In this document: positions 1-10,534 of the stretch, in pieces
How the letters are laid out: the number at the start of each line of letters is the position of its first letter
How positions within the stretch are numbered: position 1 is the first letter of the stretch
NCBI GenBank assembly: GCA_963759115.1
Contig: CAVWXT010000001.1
Location: forward strand, 1,178,001-1,242,000
DNA: 64,000 nucleotides
Reading direction: 5' to 3'
Origin: CAVWXT01 sp963759115
GTDB lineage: Bacteria > Planctomycetota > Planctomycetia > Pirellulales > Thermoguttaceae
Made by a program: the position numbers and the translations under genes
Notes under the pieces: model-generated
The model's database searches: none
What the model saw: only the letters and a program-made list of their open reading frames with translations
Told to the model about the DNA's origin: nothing

Positions 1-2
1 AG

Positions 3-695
3 TATTGGAATTCCAACTTTCGCTTTCCCGAAGATGTTTACGATCGCCTTGAGCAATTCTGGCAAACGAACTTCGCGGGCGAGACCGTTCTGGGAGTGCA
101 TTATCGAGGAACAGACAAGAATGTGGACCACTTTCAGACAGATCCCGTTTCGCAGTACCAGTTGCTCTGCGTCGTCGAAGACTTTCTGAAGACGCATGCC
201 GATGTTACGGCGATCTTTGTGGCCACCGACGATTGCCGCTTCATCGAGGCCATGAGCGCGTTCCCCCACGTAAGATTTCACCCGCAGGCGCGATCAGGAG
301 GCAACACGCCGTTATGGAACCGGCATCAAGCGTCCGACAATCAGTCCGTGGCTAAGGATGCGATTCTCGACTGTCTGACTCTATCGCGTTGCCGTTATGG
401 TCTGAAGTGCATGTCGCAACTCTCGGCCTTCTCCAAAATCATCAATCCAGACTTGGAGATCTATCGCGTTTCTGCGTGCAAACCGGGCTGGTTTCCTGAG
501 GCCTATGTTCCGCTTTATCGCAGCGATGATAAGGCGGTGCGGTCGCTCCTCCGCATTCTGCAGCAGGACGACTTTTCAGACCCCCCATTTCGGAGAGCCG
601 CAGGGATACACAGAAGGGTGGCGAGGATCGCTAGGCAGGTATGTAAGAGGCGAGCCACTCTCTGGGCAAGAGCGAAGGCACTGCTTGAAAAATGA
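3..695 (+). CDS. Fucosyltransferase-like protein, C-terminal part (cut by window edge)
   Basis: The reading frame is open from base 3, so the gene starts before the window; the GTG at 96 lies inside it and is not the start. About 230 residues are visible. The segment LGVHYRGTDK, followed about 50 residues later by IFVATDD and then by SAFSKII, resembles the nucleotide-sugar-binding motifs of alpha-1,6- and O-fucosyltransferase or NodZ-like enzymes (HxRRTDK-type motif, then an aspartate-rich motif). It probably adds a deoxysugar to the glycan made by the cluster downstream. The C-terminal 40 residues are rich in Arg and Lys. The family call rests on short motifs only; another nucleotide-sugar transferase is possible. 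Confidence 0.55.
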   Translation, partial: YWNSNFRFPEDVYDRLEQFWQTNFAGETVLGVHYRGTDKNVDHFQTDPVSQYQLLCVVEDFLKTHADVTAIFVATDDCRFIEAMSAFPHVRFHPQARSGGNTPLWNRHQASDNQSVAKDAILDCLTLSRCRYGLKCMSQLSAFSKIINPDLEIYRVSACKPGWFPEAYVPLYRSDDKAVRSLLRILQQDDFSDPPFRRAAGIHRRVARIARQVCKRRATLWARAKALLEK

Positions 696-773
696 CCGAA
701 TCACGGCAAACATCGACTTTTGACCGATAACTTTCGTCCGGCCAACGGCTGGCAGCACAAGGAGAGCAACCCA

Positions 774-1814
774 ATGTCCTATTCGGACGAATCGCATTCG
801 GCCGACCATGATCTGATTGTCATCACTGGCGCTGGAGGCTTCATCGGCGGGTCGCTGGCGCGGTACTTCTATGAACGGGGACGCCGTCGCATCCGGGCCG
901 TGGACAAGAAGCCGCTGTGTGATTGGTATCAACGTATTCCGGGCAGCGAGTGCATCTGCCTCGACGTGAGCAAGGAGGAGAACTGTCGTCGCGTGTGTGA
1001 GGAAGCAACCGAAGTCTATAACCTGGCCGCCGACATGGGTGGAATGGGGTTCATCGAAAAGTTTCGTATCGAGTGCTTGCGGTCCATCCTGATCAACACA
1101 AACATGATCGAGGCTGCGTACCGTGCCGGCGCCGAGCGGTATTTCTACTCCTCCTCCGCGTGCGTCTACAATGCCGACCTTCAAAAGGACACGGAGGTTA
1201 CGGCCTTGAAAGAGTCCGACGCCTACCCGGCCATGGCTGAACGCGGCTACGGCTGGGAAAAGCTCATCTCAGAGATGTTCTGCCAGGAGTACTGGGCCGA
1301 ACGGGGCATGAAGACGTTCATCGCCCGGTTCCACAACGTCTACGGCCCAAACGGCACGTGGGACGGGGGACGCGAGAAGGCTCCGGCTGCCATTTGCCGC
1401 AAGGTGATCGAGGCCAAGGACAGCGGCCGCAACTCCATCGAGATCTGGGGCGATGGAACGCGGACCCGCAGCTTTCAGTACATCGACAACTGCACCCTCG
1501 GCATCGACAAGATCACCCACTGCGAAGAGCTAATTGCCACGCCCATCAACCTTGGCTCCAGCGAACTGGTCTCGGTCAATGAGCTAGTCAGCCTCATTGA
1601 AGCGATCGCCGGGGTGAAACTGACTCGGTCGTATAAGCTGGATGCCCCCATGGGCGTCGCCGGCCGCAATAGCGACAATACGATGATCCAAAGAATCTTG
1701 AAATGGGAGCCGAAGACGCCGCTGCGCGTCGGTCTGGCGAAGACCTACGCCTGGATCGAACAGCAGTATTACGACCGCAAGGCCGGCAAACGGGTAGTGA
1801 CGGAGACGCTGTAA
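774..1814 (+). CDS. GDP-mannose 3,5-epimerase-like NAD-dependent epimerase (SDR)
   Basis: A 346-residue extended SDR protein that should epimerise a GDP-sugar (GDP-mannose to GDP-L-galactose in the plant enzyme). The Rossmann motif GAGGFIGG is at residues 19-26, the catalytic-type SSAC(130)VY at 126-132 corresponds to the active-site Cys of plant GME, and YGWEK at 159-163 is the Tyr-x3-Lys pair. RFHNVYGPNGTW and the later GRNSDN are also characteristic of this family. The ATG at 774 is chosen because AAGGAG precedes it by about 10 bases; the frame is open back to 720 without such a site. It supplies an activated sugar to the surrounding glycan cluster. Substrate choice is inferred from similarity only. 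Confidence 0.85.
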   Translation: MSYSDESHSADHDLIVITGAGGFIGGSLARYFYERGRRRIRAVDKKPLCDWYQRIPGSECICLDVSKEENCRRVCEEATEVYNLAADMGGMGFIEKFRIECLRSILINTNMIEAAYRAGAERYFYSSSACVYNADLQKDTEVTALKESDAYPAMAERGYGWEKLISEMFCQEYWAERGMKTFIARFHNVYGPNGTWDGGREKAPAAICRKVIEAKDSGRNSIEIWGDGTRTRSFQYIDNCTLGIDKITHCEELIATPINLGSSELVSVNELVSLIEAIAGVKLTRSYKLDAPMGVAGRNSDNTMIQRILKWEPKTPLRVGLAKTYAWIEQQYYDRKAGKRVVTETL

Positions 1815-1845
1815 ACACAGGAGCCTCAGCGCAGGACCTATAGCC

Positions 1846-2675
1846 ATGTCCTCAGTCTTGCCGTACTCCAATCCCGGACAACTCGCTCGCCCGATCGCAC
1901 GGACCTTCACCCCGGTCAGGTCGTTGATTCATGCTCTTCGCGTTCTCGGCTGGAAGGACGGATTGAACTACGCTATCCGTCGGGCCGTCGAGTACAATCC
2001 TGTGCTGCTTAAGTCATACTCGTACCGACTTCGGTCGCCGTTGTTGAGGCATGCCGTCGAATGCAGACGGGGTACCAGCGACATACAAGTCTTTCGGCAG
2101 GTGTTCATTGAAGAGCAGTACGGATGCGTCATGGGCGTTCATGACGCGAAGTTGATTGTCGACTGCGGGGCCAACGTCGGGTACAGCGCCGCCTATTTCC
2201 TGTCGCGGTTCCCGAACGCACACGTCATAGCAGTTGAACCGGATCCCGACAATTTTCGCGTGATGTTGCGAAATGTCTCCCGATTCCAGGATCGCGTGAC
2301 GGCGATTAGATCAGCAGTATGGTCTCATGCCTGCGATCTGGTGCTGTCCACAGCCACGTCCGTCCGGGGGTTAGAATGGTCGCGGCAAGTACGCCCGGCA
2401 ACCGCCAACGAACGCGAAAGGTTCCCGCTGTCGACATCGGTTCGCTGCTTGCGACATCTGGCTACAGCAGAATCTCGATTCTGAAGGTCGATGTGGAAGG
2501 CGCGGAGAAGACTATTTTCGGAATGAATTCTGGAGAGTGGCTTCGCAAAGTCGACAACATTGTCATTGAGCTTCACGATGACGAAGCGAGACGCGTCTTC
2601 TTCGAGGCGATAAGTCACCTCGACTGCGAGATGTCCACATGCGGTGAAGTCGCGGTCTGCAAAGTTGTACATTGA
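1846..2675 (+). CDS. FkbM-family SAM-dependent methyltransferase (frameshifted)
   Basis: The SAM-binding half contains VDCGANVGYSAAYF and AVEPDPDNF in the first frame. The family-typical second half (VDIGSLL, then ILKVDVEGAE and IVIELHD) continues in another frame. The shift lies between about 2390 and 2425 and is equivalent to losing one base. Joined, the protein is about 276 residues, normal for FkbM enzymes, which O-methylate sugars or other small molecules and are frequent in polysaccharide clusters. It starts 31 bases after the epimerase stop and is followed by a GT2 gene. No stop codons accumulate after the shift, so a sequence error or a recent mutation is likely. Confidence 0.8.
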
Positions 2676-2759
2676 CTCGCGGCATACCCCGGAACCGCTG
2701 CAACAATTTTGCGACGAACGGAACCTGTGGCCATTCCCGATTCCGTGGGAGTTCGAAAA

Positions 2760-3677
2760 ATGGACGGCGTTTCCGTGATAATTCCCTGTTACAACGGCGC
2801 AATGTACCTGCGGCAATGTCTGGAAAGCGTCCTTGCCCAAGATTTCGGCGGCCTCGTGGAAGTCATTGTGGCGGACGACGGCTCCACCGATGAAAGCGAG
2901 GCGGTGGCACGCGGTTTCTCCCCAAGAGTAACTTTCCTGCCTTGTCCGGGCGGGCGGGGCGGGGGCGCAAGTCATGGTTGCGGCGCTGCACGAAACCGCG
3001 CCATCGAGGTGTCGTCCATGCCACTCGTCGCGCTTCTAGATTGTGATGATCTTTGGCTCCCCGGCCATTTGTCTAACCTAGCAATGGCAATGGCGGCCCG
3101 GCCAGATGTTGGCATGGCTTGCGATAATGGATACTATATTTCTGAGAGTGGTAAGATCATCGGTTCGATCATTTCGGAATCACATCGGCCGGTCATGACG
3201 GCCGAATCCGTCCTGCTCGATTGCTTCACTGACCCAAGCGGCGTCATGATCCGCCGCTCCGCCATGGACCATGTGGGACGCTTCGCCGAGTGTGCGGACT
3301 TGCTCTACGTTGAGGACCACGACATGTGGCTCAGGCTGCTTGAAGTCCTCCCCGGCGCATACGTTCCCGAACACGGATACTGCTATCGGCTCCACTCACA
3401 GCAAGTCTCGCTGAATCCCGTGATGTGGAACAACGCCAAGAACGTCTTAGCGAAAGCGAGTGCGAGATACCCCTATAGCCGGCAAGTGGTCCGAAAGCAA
3501 CGCGCAGTGCTGGCGTACCGCCACAGCCAGATTGCCCATCGCGAACGCCGATACTTGCGGGCAACGGTTCTATTGGCCAAAGCCGCAATTTGCGATCCGG
3601 CACGTGCAATCGTAGAGGTACGAAACCGATTCAAGACGCTTCCCCCGATTTTTGTCAGAGCATTTGGCACCCGCTGA
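2760..3677 (+). CDS. Glycosyltransferase family 2
   Basis: A 305-residue GT-A fold glycosyltransferase that transfers a sugar from a nucleotide donor to the growing lipid-linked glycan on the cytoplasmic face of the membrane. VSVIIPCYNG opens the fold, DDGSTD is at residues 39-44, DCDD at 94-97 is the metal-binding DxD, and ED at 185-186 in EDHDMW is the usual catalytic-base region. The start at ATG 2760 is supported by GGGAG about nine bases upstream and by homology beginning immediately after it; an in-frame TTG at 2709 would add 17 residues unlike the family. No transmembrane segment is seen. Confidence 0.88.
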   Translation: MDGVSVIIPCYNGAMYLRQCLESVLAQDFGGLVEVIVADDGSTDESEAVARGFSPRVTFLPCPGGRGGGASHGCGAARNRAIEVSSMPLVALLDCDDLWLPGHLSNLAMAMAARPDVGMACDNGYYISESGKIIGSIISESHRPVMTAESVLLDCFTDPSGVMIRRSAMDHVGRFAECADLLYVEDHDMWLRLLEVLPGAYVPEHGYCYRLHSQQVSLNPVMWNNAKNVLAKASARYPYSRQVVRKQRAVLAYRHSQIAHRERRYLRATVLLAKAAICDPARAIVEVRNRFKTLPPIFVRAFGTR

Positions 3678-3688
3678 AAAGGCTCTTA

Positions 3689-3766
3689 ATGGTTGAGTTT
3701 TCACACTCGCGACAACGTCACCCCGCTGCCGAGAAATTGCGGCACGTGTACGAGATACTCGGCTAA
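3689..3766 (+). CDS. Possible 25-residue leader ORF coupled to the next gene
   Basis: A short ORF starting MVEFSHSRQRHP has AAGG seven bases upstream and ends in TAATG, its stop overlapping the start codon of the asparagine-synthase-like gene. The next gene has no Shine-Dalgarno site of its own, so translational coupling from this ORF could be how it is started. No family is recognised. It may be fortuitous. Confidence 0.25.
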   Translation: MVEFSHSRQRHPAAEKLRHVYEILG

Positions 3767-5621
3767 TGAGCGAAGTGGAGTGGAATAGCTATTTGGGCGG
3801 CGTGATTTCTGGACGCTCGGCGGAGCAGTTGGCGGAGCGACTCTGCGCCGACACTTGTTCCGACCCCGGCGTGCGACTGCGTCGCTGTGGCGAAATGTCG
3901 GCGTTCCTCGACGTTCATGGAAATTGTTTTGCGGTCCATACCGAAGACAACGTGACGTTGCTCATTCGCGGATACGCCCTGCCGGATGGTGCGCCACGGT
4001 TGCCCGATCAACGCGCGCTTGCCGCCGAGTTGTGCCAAGCCTATCGCACGTCGGGCGAATTGCCCGTCAAACAACTTGAAGGCAGCTTCACTTTGGCCCT
4101 GGTCGACGGCCGCAAGGGCCGGGTGCTGCTGTATCGCAATCTGGTCGGAACGGGCTTCACCTATTACACGCAGGCCCACGGCGGACTGATCTTTGGCAGC
4201 AATCTGGCCGACCTCGTTGCTTTGCTGGATGCCGATCCCAAGCCAAATCAAGACGTGCTGCCGGTGTTCTTTATCTACCGATCTGTGCCGGGCAGAGAAA
4301 CGCTCTTTGATGGCATTTATCGGCTGATGCCCGGTGAATTGCTCAGCTATGACGCGGGCGGGCTGCTGGTGCAACAGCGGCAGACGTTCGCCGACCTGGA
4401 AGAACCGGCAAAATCGGGTGAAGATTCCGTGGATCGGCTTGAGGAGGTCATGGGGCGGGTCATGGCCGATTACGCCGCGATTGACCCGAATGCGGCGAAC
4501 CTGCTTTCGGGCGGCGTCGATAGCTCCTACATCCAGGCACATTGGAACGCCGCCGTCGGCCGCGCCCTGGGGCCCCTCGGAGTGCGACAATCTGCGTGGA
4601 ACATCCGCAGACCAGAGGGGACTGGGATTACGCGATTTCGGCGGCGAAGCATTTCGGGACCGCGCACAGCGAGTTTCCGGCCAACGGCTCCGTCGGCCGC
4701 TACTTGATCGAGGCGATTGCCTCGACGGGCGAGCCGCCTAATCATGCCCAAACGGCGTATGTAGGGCCCTTTGCACGGTTCATGCGTATGCACGGGATGA
4801 CGACGGGACTGTGCGGCGAGGGCGCCGACAGCCTGCTCGGCACCGACTATGGTCCGCTGTTGCGTCGCGCGGCCCAATTTCGCAGGCTTGTGCCGATTCG
4901 CGGATTGCAGCGAATGTTGGCACAACTTGCCGACGCGCTCGGGCATGACACTGCCGCGCATTGTCTGAGGCTTGCGGGCTGCATGACGGATTTTGCAGAC
5001 CGTGAACACCCAGTAAACGAAATCGCCGCTTTTGTGGATTGGCCGGCCGTGGAACGATGTTTTGGTGGAATCGCCATTGACCGCGCGACGGCATATCGCC
5101 GTCAGTTACTCCAACAGTACGCCATTCCACGGGAATTGCTGGTCCGCGTCCACGCGGCCGGGTTCCTGGGCGAGGCGATGGAGACCGCGTCGCTTTGGAC
5201 GACCTGCTTTCAGCGGGAGGGCATGAATCTGCTGTGTCCTTACATGGATTCTCGCCTGTTGCGCGTCGCGGTGAACATCGACCCGCGATACCGCTTTTCC
5301 GCGGACGAGCCAAAGAAGGTGTTGAAGCAGGCTCTCTGCCGCCACGCGCCGGGGGAGATGGTTTTCCGGCCGAAGCGTGGATTCGGCCAGCCGATCTTCG
5401 AGTGGCTGTCGCCGGGCGGGCAATTGCGGCCGCTGGTCGATGCAATTGGCGAGTACGACTTCGTCCGGCCGGAGGTGCTGGAGGAGGCGAAGGCCCGGCC
5501 GAACTGGTTCCTTTCCACCCTGTTGTGCTACGATTTGTGGCGTAAGCTCTTTATCGAGCGATCGATTCCAGTGTCTGGCGACGGAGGATCGAATGTCGTT
5601 CTACCAGCAAATTGTTCGTAA
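3766..5621 (+). CDS. Asparagine synthase-like amide/amidine-forming protein (frameshifted)
   Basis: About 618 residues when the two frames are joined. The N-terminal half (residues 1-210) has the class II glutamine amidotransferase fold pattern, for example LEGSFTLALVDG and FGSNLADLV, but begins MSEVEW and lacks the catalytic Cys2 of true asparagine synthetases. The C-terminal half has the ATP pyrophosphatase loop LSGGVDSS and GLCGEGADSLLG. The frame changes near the GGGGCCCC run at 4569-4576, equivalent to one lost base. Such proteins occur in exosortase-linked polysaccharide and peptide clusters, where they form amide bonds or act like beta-lactam synthetase. It overlaps the next gene by 29 bases. 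The exact acceptor is unknown. Confidence 0.8.
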
Positions 5622-6981
5622 CGTTCTGTATCCCTTGGACCGCTGGCGAAGCGGCGACGGCGCCGAACTGCGCTACCTGCGGGAGTTCGAGCGCACCCAG
5701 TTCCTCTCGCCCGCGGAATTGCAGGAATTGCAGCTTAAGCGGCTGAAAGCGCTGGTTCGGCACGCCTACGAGCAGTGCCCGTTCTACCGAAAGCAATTCG
5801 ACGCCGCGGGGGTCGCCCCCGGTGATCTCACGAGTTTGGAGGACATTCGGGCGTTTCCCGTCCTGGAGAAGCGCCACATCCAGGAGCATCGCGACGACAT
5901 GGTCGCGGCCAATTGGCCACGCGAAGACCTGATTCCCAATATGACCGGCGGCTCGACAGGCACGCCGATTTCCTTCTTTGCCAGTCGTGATCGCGCGTGT
6001 TCTCGCGCGGCCGCCGTCTGGCGTCATAATCGTTGGGCAGGCTGGGATATCGGTGATAAGTCAGCATGGCTATGGGGTGCGGCCCGCGACATTCCACCCA
6101 ACACTCTGAAAAAGCGGCTCCGCAATGTCTTGATCGACCGGAAAATTAGTCTGAATACGGGGTACATTACCGAGTCGAACCTGCAATCCTTTCATGCCGA
6201 GCTCAAGCGGTTTCGCCCGAAAACGATTCTCGCCTACGCGAACTCGGCGGCGCTCATGGCCCGGTATCTCAAGTCCAAGCAACTGCCGGCGTACCAGCCC
6301 CACTCGATCATCGCGACGGCCGAGGTGCTGGAGCCCTCTGCTCGGGCGTTGATCGAGGAGGTGTTCGGCTGCCGGGTGTTCAACCGTTACGGGTGCCGCG
6401 AAGTCTCCGTGTTGGCCAGCGAGTGTTCGGAGCATAGCGGGCTGCACGTGACGGCAGAAGGTCTGCACGTAGAAGTTATGTGTGGCGAGCGGGCCGCCAG
6501 GCCTGGAGAACTGGGCACGATATTAGTCACCGATTTGCTGAACCTTGCCATGCCGCTCGTACGCTATCGGATTGGCGATATGGCAGTGCCCGCTTCGATG
6601 GCTTGCCGCTGCGGTCGCGGACTGCCTCTGCTAGACCGCGTCGAGGGGCGGGTAACAGACTTCCTTGTGGGCACCGATGGCCGATTGGTGTCAGGGGCGG
6701 CATTGACTGTACTTGTGGTCGCAAAGCGCCCGGCCCTCGGCCAGGTGCAGATTTGGCAAGACAGGCCCGGCCAAGTGCTCTTTAAGATTGCGCGACCTGG
6801 CCGCACGCCAGTGACACCCGAGGAACGGAAGTTCATTGAGGCCCAAACCTGCCTCTACCTTGGCGACGACGCACACGTGGACTACGACTATGTTGACGCG
6901 CTGCCCAATGAAGCATCGGGCAAGTATCTGTTTTGCAGGTCTTCGGCCGCCAGTGATTTTGTTGATCTCGGCACCCGCTGA
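5593..6981 (+). CDS. PaaK/CapK-like adenylate-forming enzyme
   Basis: A 462-residue member of the phenylacetate-CoA ligase/CapK group of acyl-adenylating enzymes. The nucleotide loop MTGGSTGTPISFF, the NRYGCREVS segment and LVRYRIGDM match the three core motifs of the superfamily. ATG 5593 is chosen because GGAGG lies five bases upstream and the start sits inside the 3' end of the asparagine-synthase-like gene, so the two are probably translationally coupled. CapK-like proteins are common in capsule loci, where they activate a carboxylic acid for transfer. Here it could activate an acyl or aryl acid for the glycan or for the NRPS loading step. The substrate is not predictable by eye. Confidence 0.82.
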   Translation: MSFYQQIVRNVLYPLDRWRSGDGAELRYLREFERTQFLSPAELQELQLKRLKALVRHAYEQCPFYRKQFDAAGVAPGDLTSLEDIRAFPVLEKRHIQEHRDDMVAANWPREDLIPNMTGGSTGTPISFFASRDRACSRAAAVWRHNRWAGWDIGDKSAWLWGAARDIPPNTLKKRLRNVLIDRKISLNTGYITESNLQSFHAELKRFRPKTILAYANSAALMARYLKSKQLPAYQPHSIIATAEVLEPSARALIEEVFGCRVFNRYGCREVSVLASECSEHSGLHVTAEGLHVEVMCGERAARPGELGTILVTDLLNLAMPLVRYRIGDMAVPASMACRCGRGLPLLDRVEGRVTDFLVGTDGRLVSGAALTVLVVAKRPALGQVQIWQDRPGQVLFKIARPGRTPVTPEERKFIEAQTCLYLGDDAHVDYDYVDALPNEASGKYLFCRSSAASDFVDLGTR

Positions 6982-7017
6982 TAATTGCGACGCAGCGGCT
7001 CTGGCGATGAGGAAGTG

Positions 7018-7981
7018 ATGCCCCAATTCTGCTTTACTCTCGATACGGAGCCTGATAACCTTTGGAGCGATCCTCCAACGATGACGTTTCATCACTTTGA
7101 GAGATTGTTCCGGTTTCACCAAGAACTGACCGCACGCGGTGCGCGGCCGACATATTTGACCACGAGCGAAGTCGCAGAATACGCACAATCGGCGCGTGAT
7201 GAGCCGGATATTGGAGACGGGGCAGGCTGAGATTGGCGCCCACTTCCACACTTGGACTCGCGTCTGGCCCTTTCGTCTGCCTGATCTTGGAAACCCGCCG
7301 GTGCACGCTTGCGCACATCAGCTAGGGCAGGAATTGGAAGAGCAGATGCTGGAGTTCACGTGCCGAGCCATTGAACGTTGCTTCGGCCTGCGTCCTCTCT
7401 CCCACCGGGGTGGACGGTGGTCGCTAAACGGCCAGTCGGTCAAGTCGTTGAGAAACTGCGGCATTCGCGTTGATACGACAGTCACTCCAGGGATTAACTG
7501 GGAGGATCGCTCCCATCCGCTCCTGTCAGGGCCAGACTTTCGCGGATTCGACAGCAATCCGTTTCTTGTTTCGGGCGAGTCGCTTCAGCCCCGACGAAGT
7601 GGCGAAGTCCTGGAATTGCCGGTTGGCGCAGCATTTCTTCCAGATCGCAAGACGGCTCTGGATAGCCAATTTACGACCAAGGTCAGAAGGGGCCTCCGCC
7701 GGCTGGTTGGAATGCCATCCGGCGTCTTGTTGCTTCGTCCAACATGGCAGACTCGTGGAGAAATGCGCGCATGTCTTCGCGAGTTGCGGCGCCATAGCAT
7801 CAACGTCTGGGTTGCCATGATTCATTCGTCCGAAATCATGCCTAATCATTACTTTTCGACAGAGACCGAGGTGGACGCATTTTGCGAACGTTGTTACGGC
7901 CTCGTCGAGGACGCGATGGAACTAGGCGCGGTCGGTGTCTCACTCGATGATGTACGGAAGCACCATGAGCTCGCCGCCTAG
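7018..7981 (+). CDS. Polysaccharide deacetylase-like protein (frameshifted)
   Basis: MPQFCFTLDTEPDN opens a NodB-like barrel; the family metal pair is suggested by D in TLDTE and by IGAHFHTW, and the remaining 220 residues follow the deacetylase pattern, ending near GVSLDDV. The frame changes at about 7180-7200. ATG 7018 has GAGGAAG upstream. The likely role is removing N- or O-acetyl groups from the glycan before the formyltransferase acts. The C-terminus overlaps the formyltransferase start by 17 bases, again suggesting coupling. Similarity to the exosortase-associated deacetylases is plausible but unproved. Confidence 0.6.
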
Positions 7982-8921
7982 AGTGATCGTACTGACCGGT
8001 TCAGATATTCCCGCTGGGACGGTCATTCGCTATCTGCTTAATACGACGAGTCTGAAAATTCAGAAAGTGTACCACGATCAGGGCGCGGGAACCGACGCTA
8101 AACTACCTCGTGATCGTGGCCAACGGCGACGGCGCTGGTTCAATGACCGGCCAACATTTCGCTGCCACCTGGGGTTGGCGGCGGCGATGCCTCGAGTATA
8201 CGGGACTGCGGTCTTGCAGAAGCTGTTCGGCCTCACTGAACTCGATCTCCTCTACCGCTGCGAACGGCGATCCCAAAGGCTCCTGCAACACTTGTGCGGT
8301 TTTGAGCTTCCCAAGGCTCCGAGTGACCGACCATTGCTACAAAGACTGGCTGAGGTGACGCGGGAGTACGCCATCCCAATGGTATTGACCCCCAACGCAA
8401 ATGACGCAGCCACGATTACGGCCCTGCGATCGGATGCTCCCGATATAATACTGGGACTCGGAACGCGAATCCTCTCACGCGATTTGCTGAGTATCGTGCG
8501 CGTGGGCGTCCTCAATGCACATTCATCCCTGCTGCCCGACTACCGCGGCGGTGTGACGGAATTTTGGCAACTCGCGGGCGGCGAAACGGAAACGGGTGTT
8601 ACGATTCATTGGATGGCTGCCGACGTCGACGCCGGGCCAATATGTGCTCAGCGTCGATGGCCTATTCCCAAGCGAACAAACCACCATCGCCTCCGTCTTA
8701 TGTCGTTGTTCTACCGGTTAGAACTCTGGCGTGAAGTGATTGAGCGTTTGTTGTCCGGGGATATTCCTTCGAGTCCTCAGCCGTCCTCGCACACCCCCAC
8801 CTTCCGGCGTCCGACTCTGGAACAGGAATACGTCTTCTATTGTCGTGGTATCCGCCCAAAATGGCCCGATCTTAGCGGCGCAATCATGCCAAGCAACGGT
8901 CCAATTCCCACTAATGGCTGA
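7965..8921 (+). CDS. Formyltransferase (methionyl-tRNA formyltransferase fold), probably sugar or lipid N-formylation
   Basis: A 318-residue protein with the formyltransferase catalytic triad: N184 and H186 in VLNAHSSLLPDYRGG and D222 in ADVDAGPI. Formyl-tetrahydrofolate is the expected donor. The long insert at residues 60-135 and the lack of the usual C-terminal OB domain argue against tRNA formylation. Position directly after the deacetylase-like gene suggests N-formylation of an amino sugar, as in ArnA-like or WbkC-like enzymes. The start at 7965 lies inside the preceding gene, and the stop overlaps the flippase gene start (ATG at 8914, TGA at 8919-8921). Confidence 0.8.
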   Translation: MSSPPRVIVLTGSDIPAGTVIRYLLNTTSLKIQKVYHDQGAGTDAKLPRDRGQRRRRWFNDRPTFRCHLGLAAAMPRVYGTAVLQKLFGLTELDLLYRCERRSQRLLQHLCGFELPKAPSDRPLLQRLAEVTREYAIPMVLTPNANDAATITALRSDAPDIILGLGTRILSRDLLSIVRVGVLNAHSSLLPDYRGGVTEFWQLAGGETETGVTIHWMAADVDAGPICAQRRWPIPKRTNHHRLRLMSLFYRLELWREVIERLLSGDIPSSPQPSSHTPTFRRPTLEQEYVFYCRGIRPKWPDLSGAIMPSNGPIPTNG

Positions 8922-10436
8922 ATCCAACAATAGATCGTTTCTTACGCACGCGGTCGTCTACGGCGCGGGCGCAATACTGCTCCAGGCAGCGTCGATCGTG
9001 CTGCTGCCGCTCTATACGCGCTACCTCACGCCGGCCGATTTCGGAATCCTGGAGATCCTGAGCCGCACAGGGCAGTTGCTCGGCATCATTCTGATGGCCA
9101 ATGGCATCACCACCGCGACGTTCGCCTTCTATTGCCAGGCGAAGACGCCCGAGGAACGGCAGACCACGGCGGCTACCGTAACGTGCTTTCTGGCGGCCGT
9201 CCTGCTGGTCGGTGGACTGCTGGTCGTCGCTTTCGCCCGGCCGCTGAGCGTGCTGATCGGCATCGACGACCCGATGCTCACGGCGGTAGGCATTCTGGCC
9301 GCGTTTTTCGATTGCGTCACGGTCGTCCCCATGTGTTTGGCACAAGCACGCACCGAGTCGATCTACTACGTCTGCGTTTCGCTGGCCTCGTTCGTGTGCC
9401 GGGTGGGAGTCATTTCGATTGCCGTCGTCGGCTTCGGGTGGGGGATTTGGGGCATTCTGTGGGCAACCATTTTCACCGCATGTCTGTTCGGCGTCCTCCT
9501 GAACCTGCGCGAGTTCTGGGCGCTGCCTTCCGGCCCAACATGGCCATATTCCGCGAGATCGGGCGGTTCGCCCTGCCGTTCGTGCCCGGCGGGCTGTGTT
9601 TCTTCGTGCTGGGCGCCGGCGACCGGTTCTTCCTCGTCAAATGTGTCGGCAAGGAGGAACTAGGCGTGTACTCGTTGGGTTGCAAGCTGGCCGCAGCCGT
9701 GGGGATGTTGAGTTTCACGCCGCTGTTCAAAGTGTGGAGCGCCCGGATGTATGACGCCTTCGCATTGCCGGACGCGGCCGCAGTCGTGGGCGGCGCGATC
9801 ACACGCATGTTGGCCGCCTATGTGTTCGTAGGTCTGGGACTCTGCGTTTTCATCGCCGATGTGGTCAGGATTCTTGCCACGCCCGCCTACGCGGGAGCCG
9901 TGGCGGTTGTGGCACTGCTTGTGCTCGGCGGGCTCTTTTCCACGGCCGCGACGCTGATGGACGGCGTTTTCTACGCCCACCGGCGAACCGGCCCGAAACC
10001 CTGGATTGCTTTGGCTTCGATGATCGTCATGTGCGGGCTGTACGCATGGCTCATCCCGCAATTCGGCGCCATGGGCGCGGCCTACGCTGTGGTGGGCGGT
10101 TATCTGTTTCATGCGACTGCCACGTGGGCCGTCTCGCAGCGCATATTCCGCGTGCGATACGAGTTTGGACGCATCGCCGGGATGCTCATGGCCGCCGTGC
10201 TCCTGGTGATTCTCTCCTATCAAATTCACCTGGGTGTATGGGACATCCCGGTAAAGGCCGCCCTTTGCGCAGCGTGGCCGCTCGTCCTTTGGATAAGCGG
10301 GCTGATTACTGCGGAAGAGAAGGCGATGGTCTTAAGGCTTGTACTACAGAAAGTCCTGCAGCAAACCCGCAGTATTTTCGTCCGGGTGCGCCTCAGGCCC
10401 GCGATTCCACCGCGCGCCCCTGAGGAAGTCCGGTAG
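8914..10436 (+). CDS. Polysaccharide flippase (Wzx/MATE-like), frameshifted
   Basis: About 507 residues with at least ten hydrophobic segments. The opening, with GAGAILLQAASIVLLPLYTR and YLTPADFG, is the signature of the polysaccharide-biosynthesis flippase family, which moves lipid-linked oligosaccharide across the inner membrane. The second half (FALPFVPGGLCFFVLGAGDR) is in a different frame; the change is at about 9515-9535 and equals one lost base. The start overlaps the formyltransferase stop. It is the export step of the cluster and implies a Wzx/Wzy-like route, although no polymerase is seen in the window. Confidence 0.85.
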
Positions 10437-10534
10437 CCCCAGAGGCGTCGGCGCCATGTGATGTGCCAGCCGTGTGGGAATTGACCTTCGGAACAAGAAA
10501 ATAGCAATACGCCGATGTTGCTGGGAGAGTAGAT

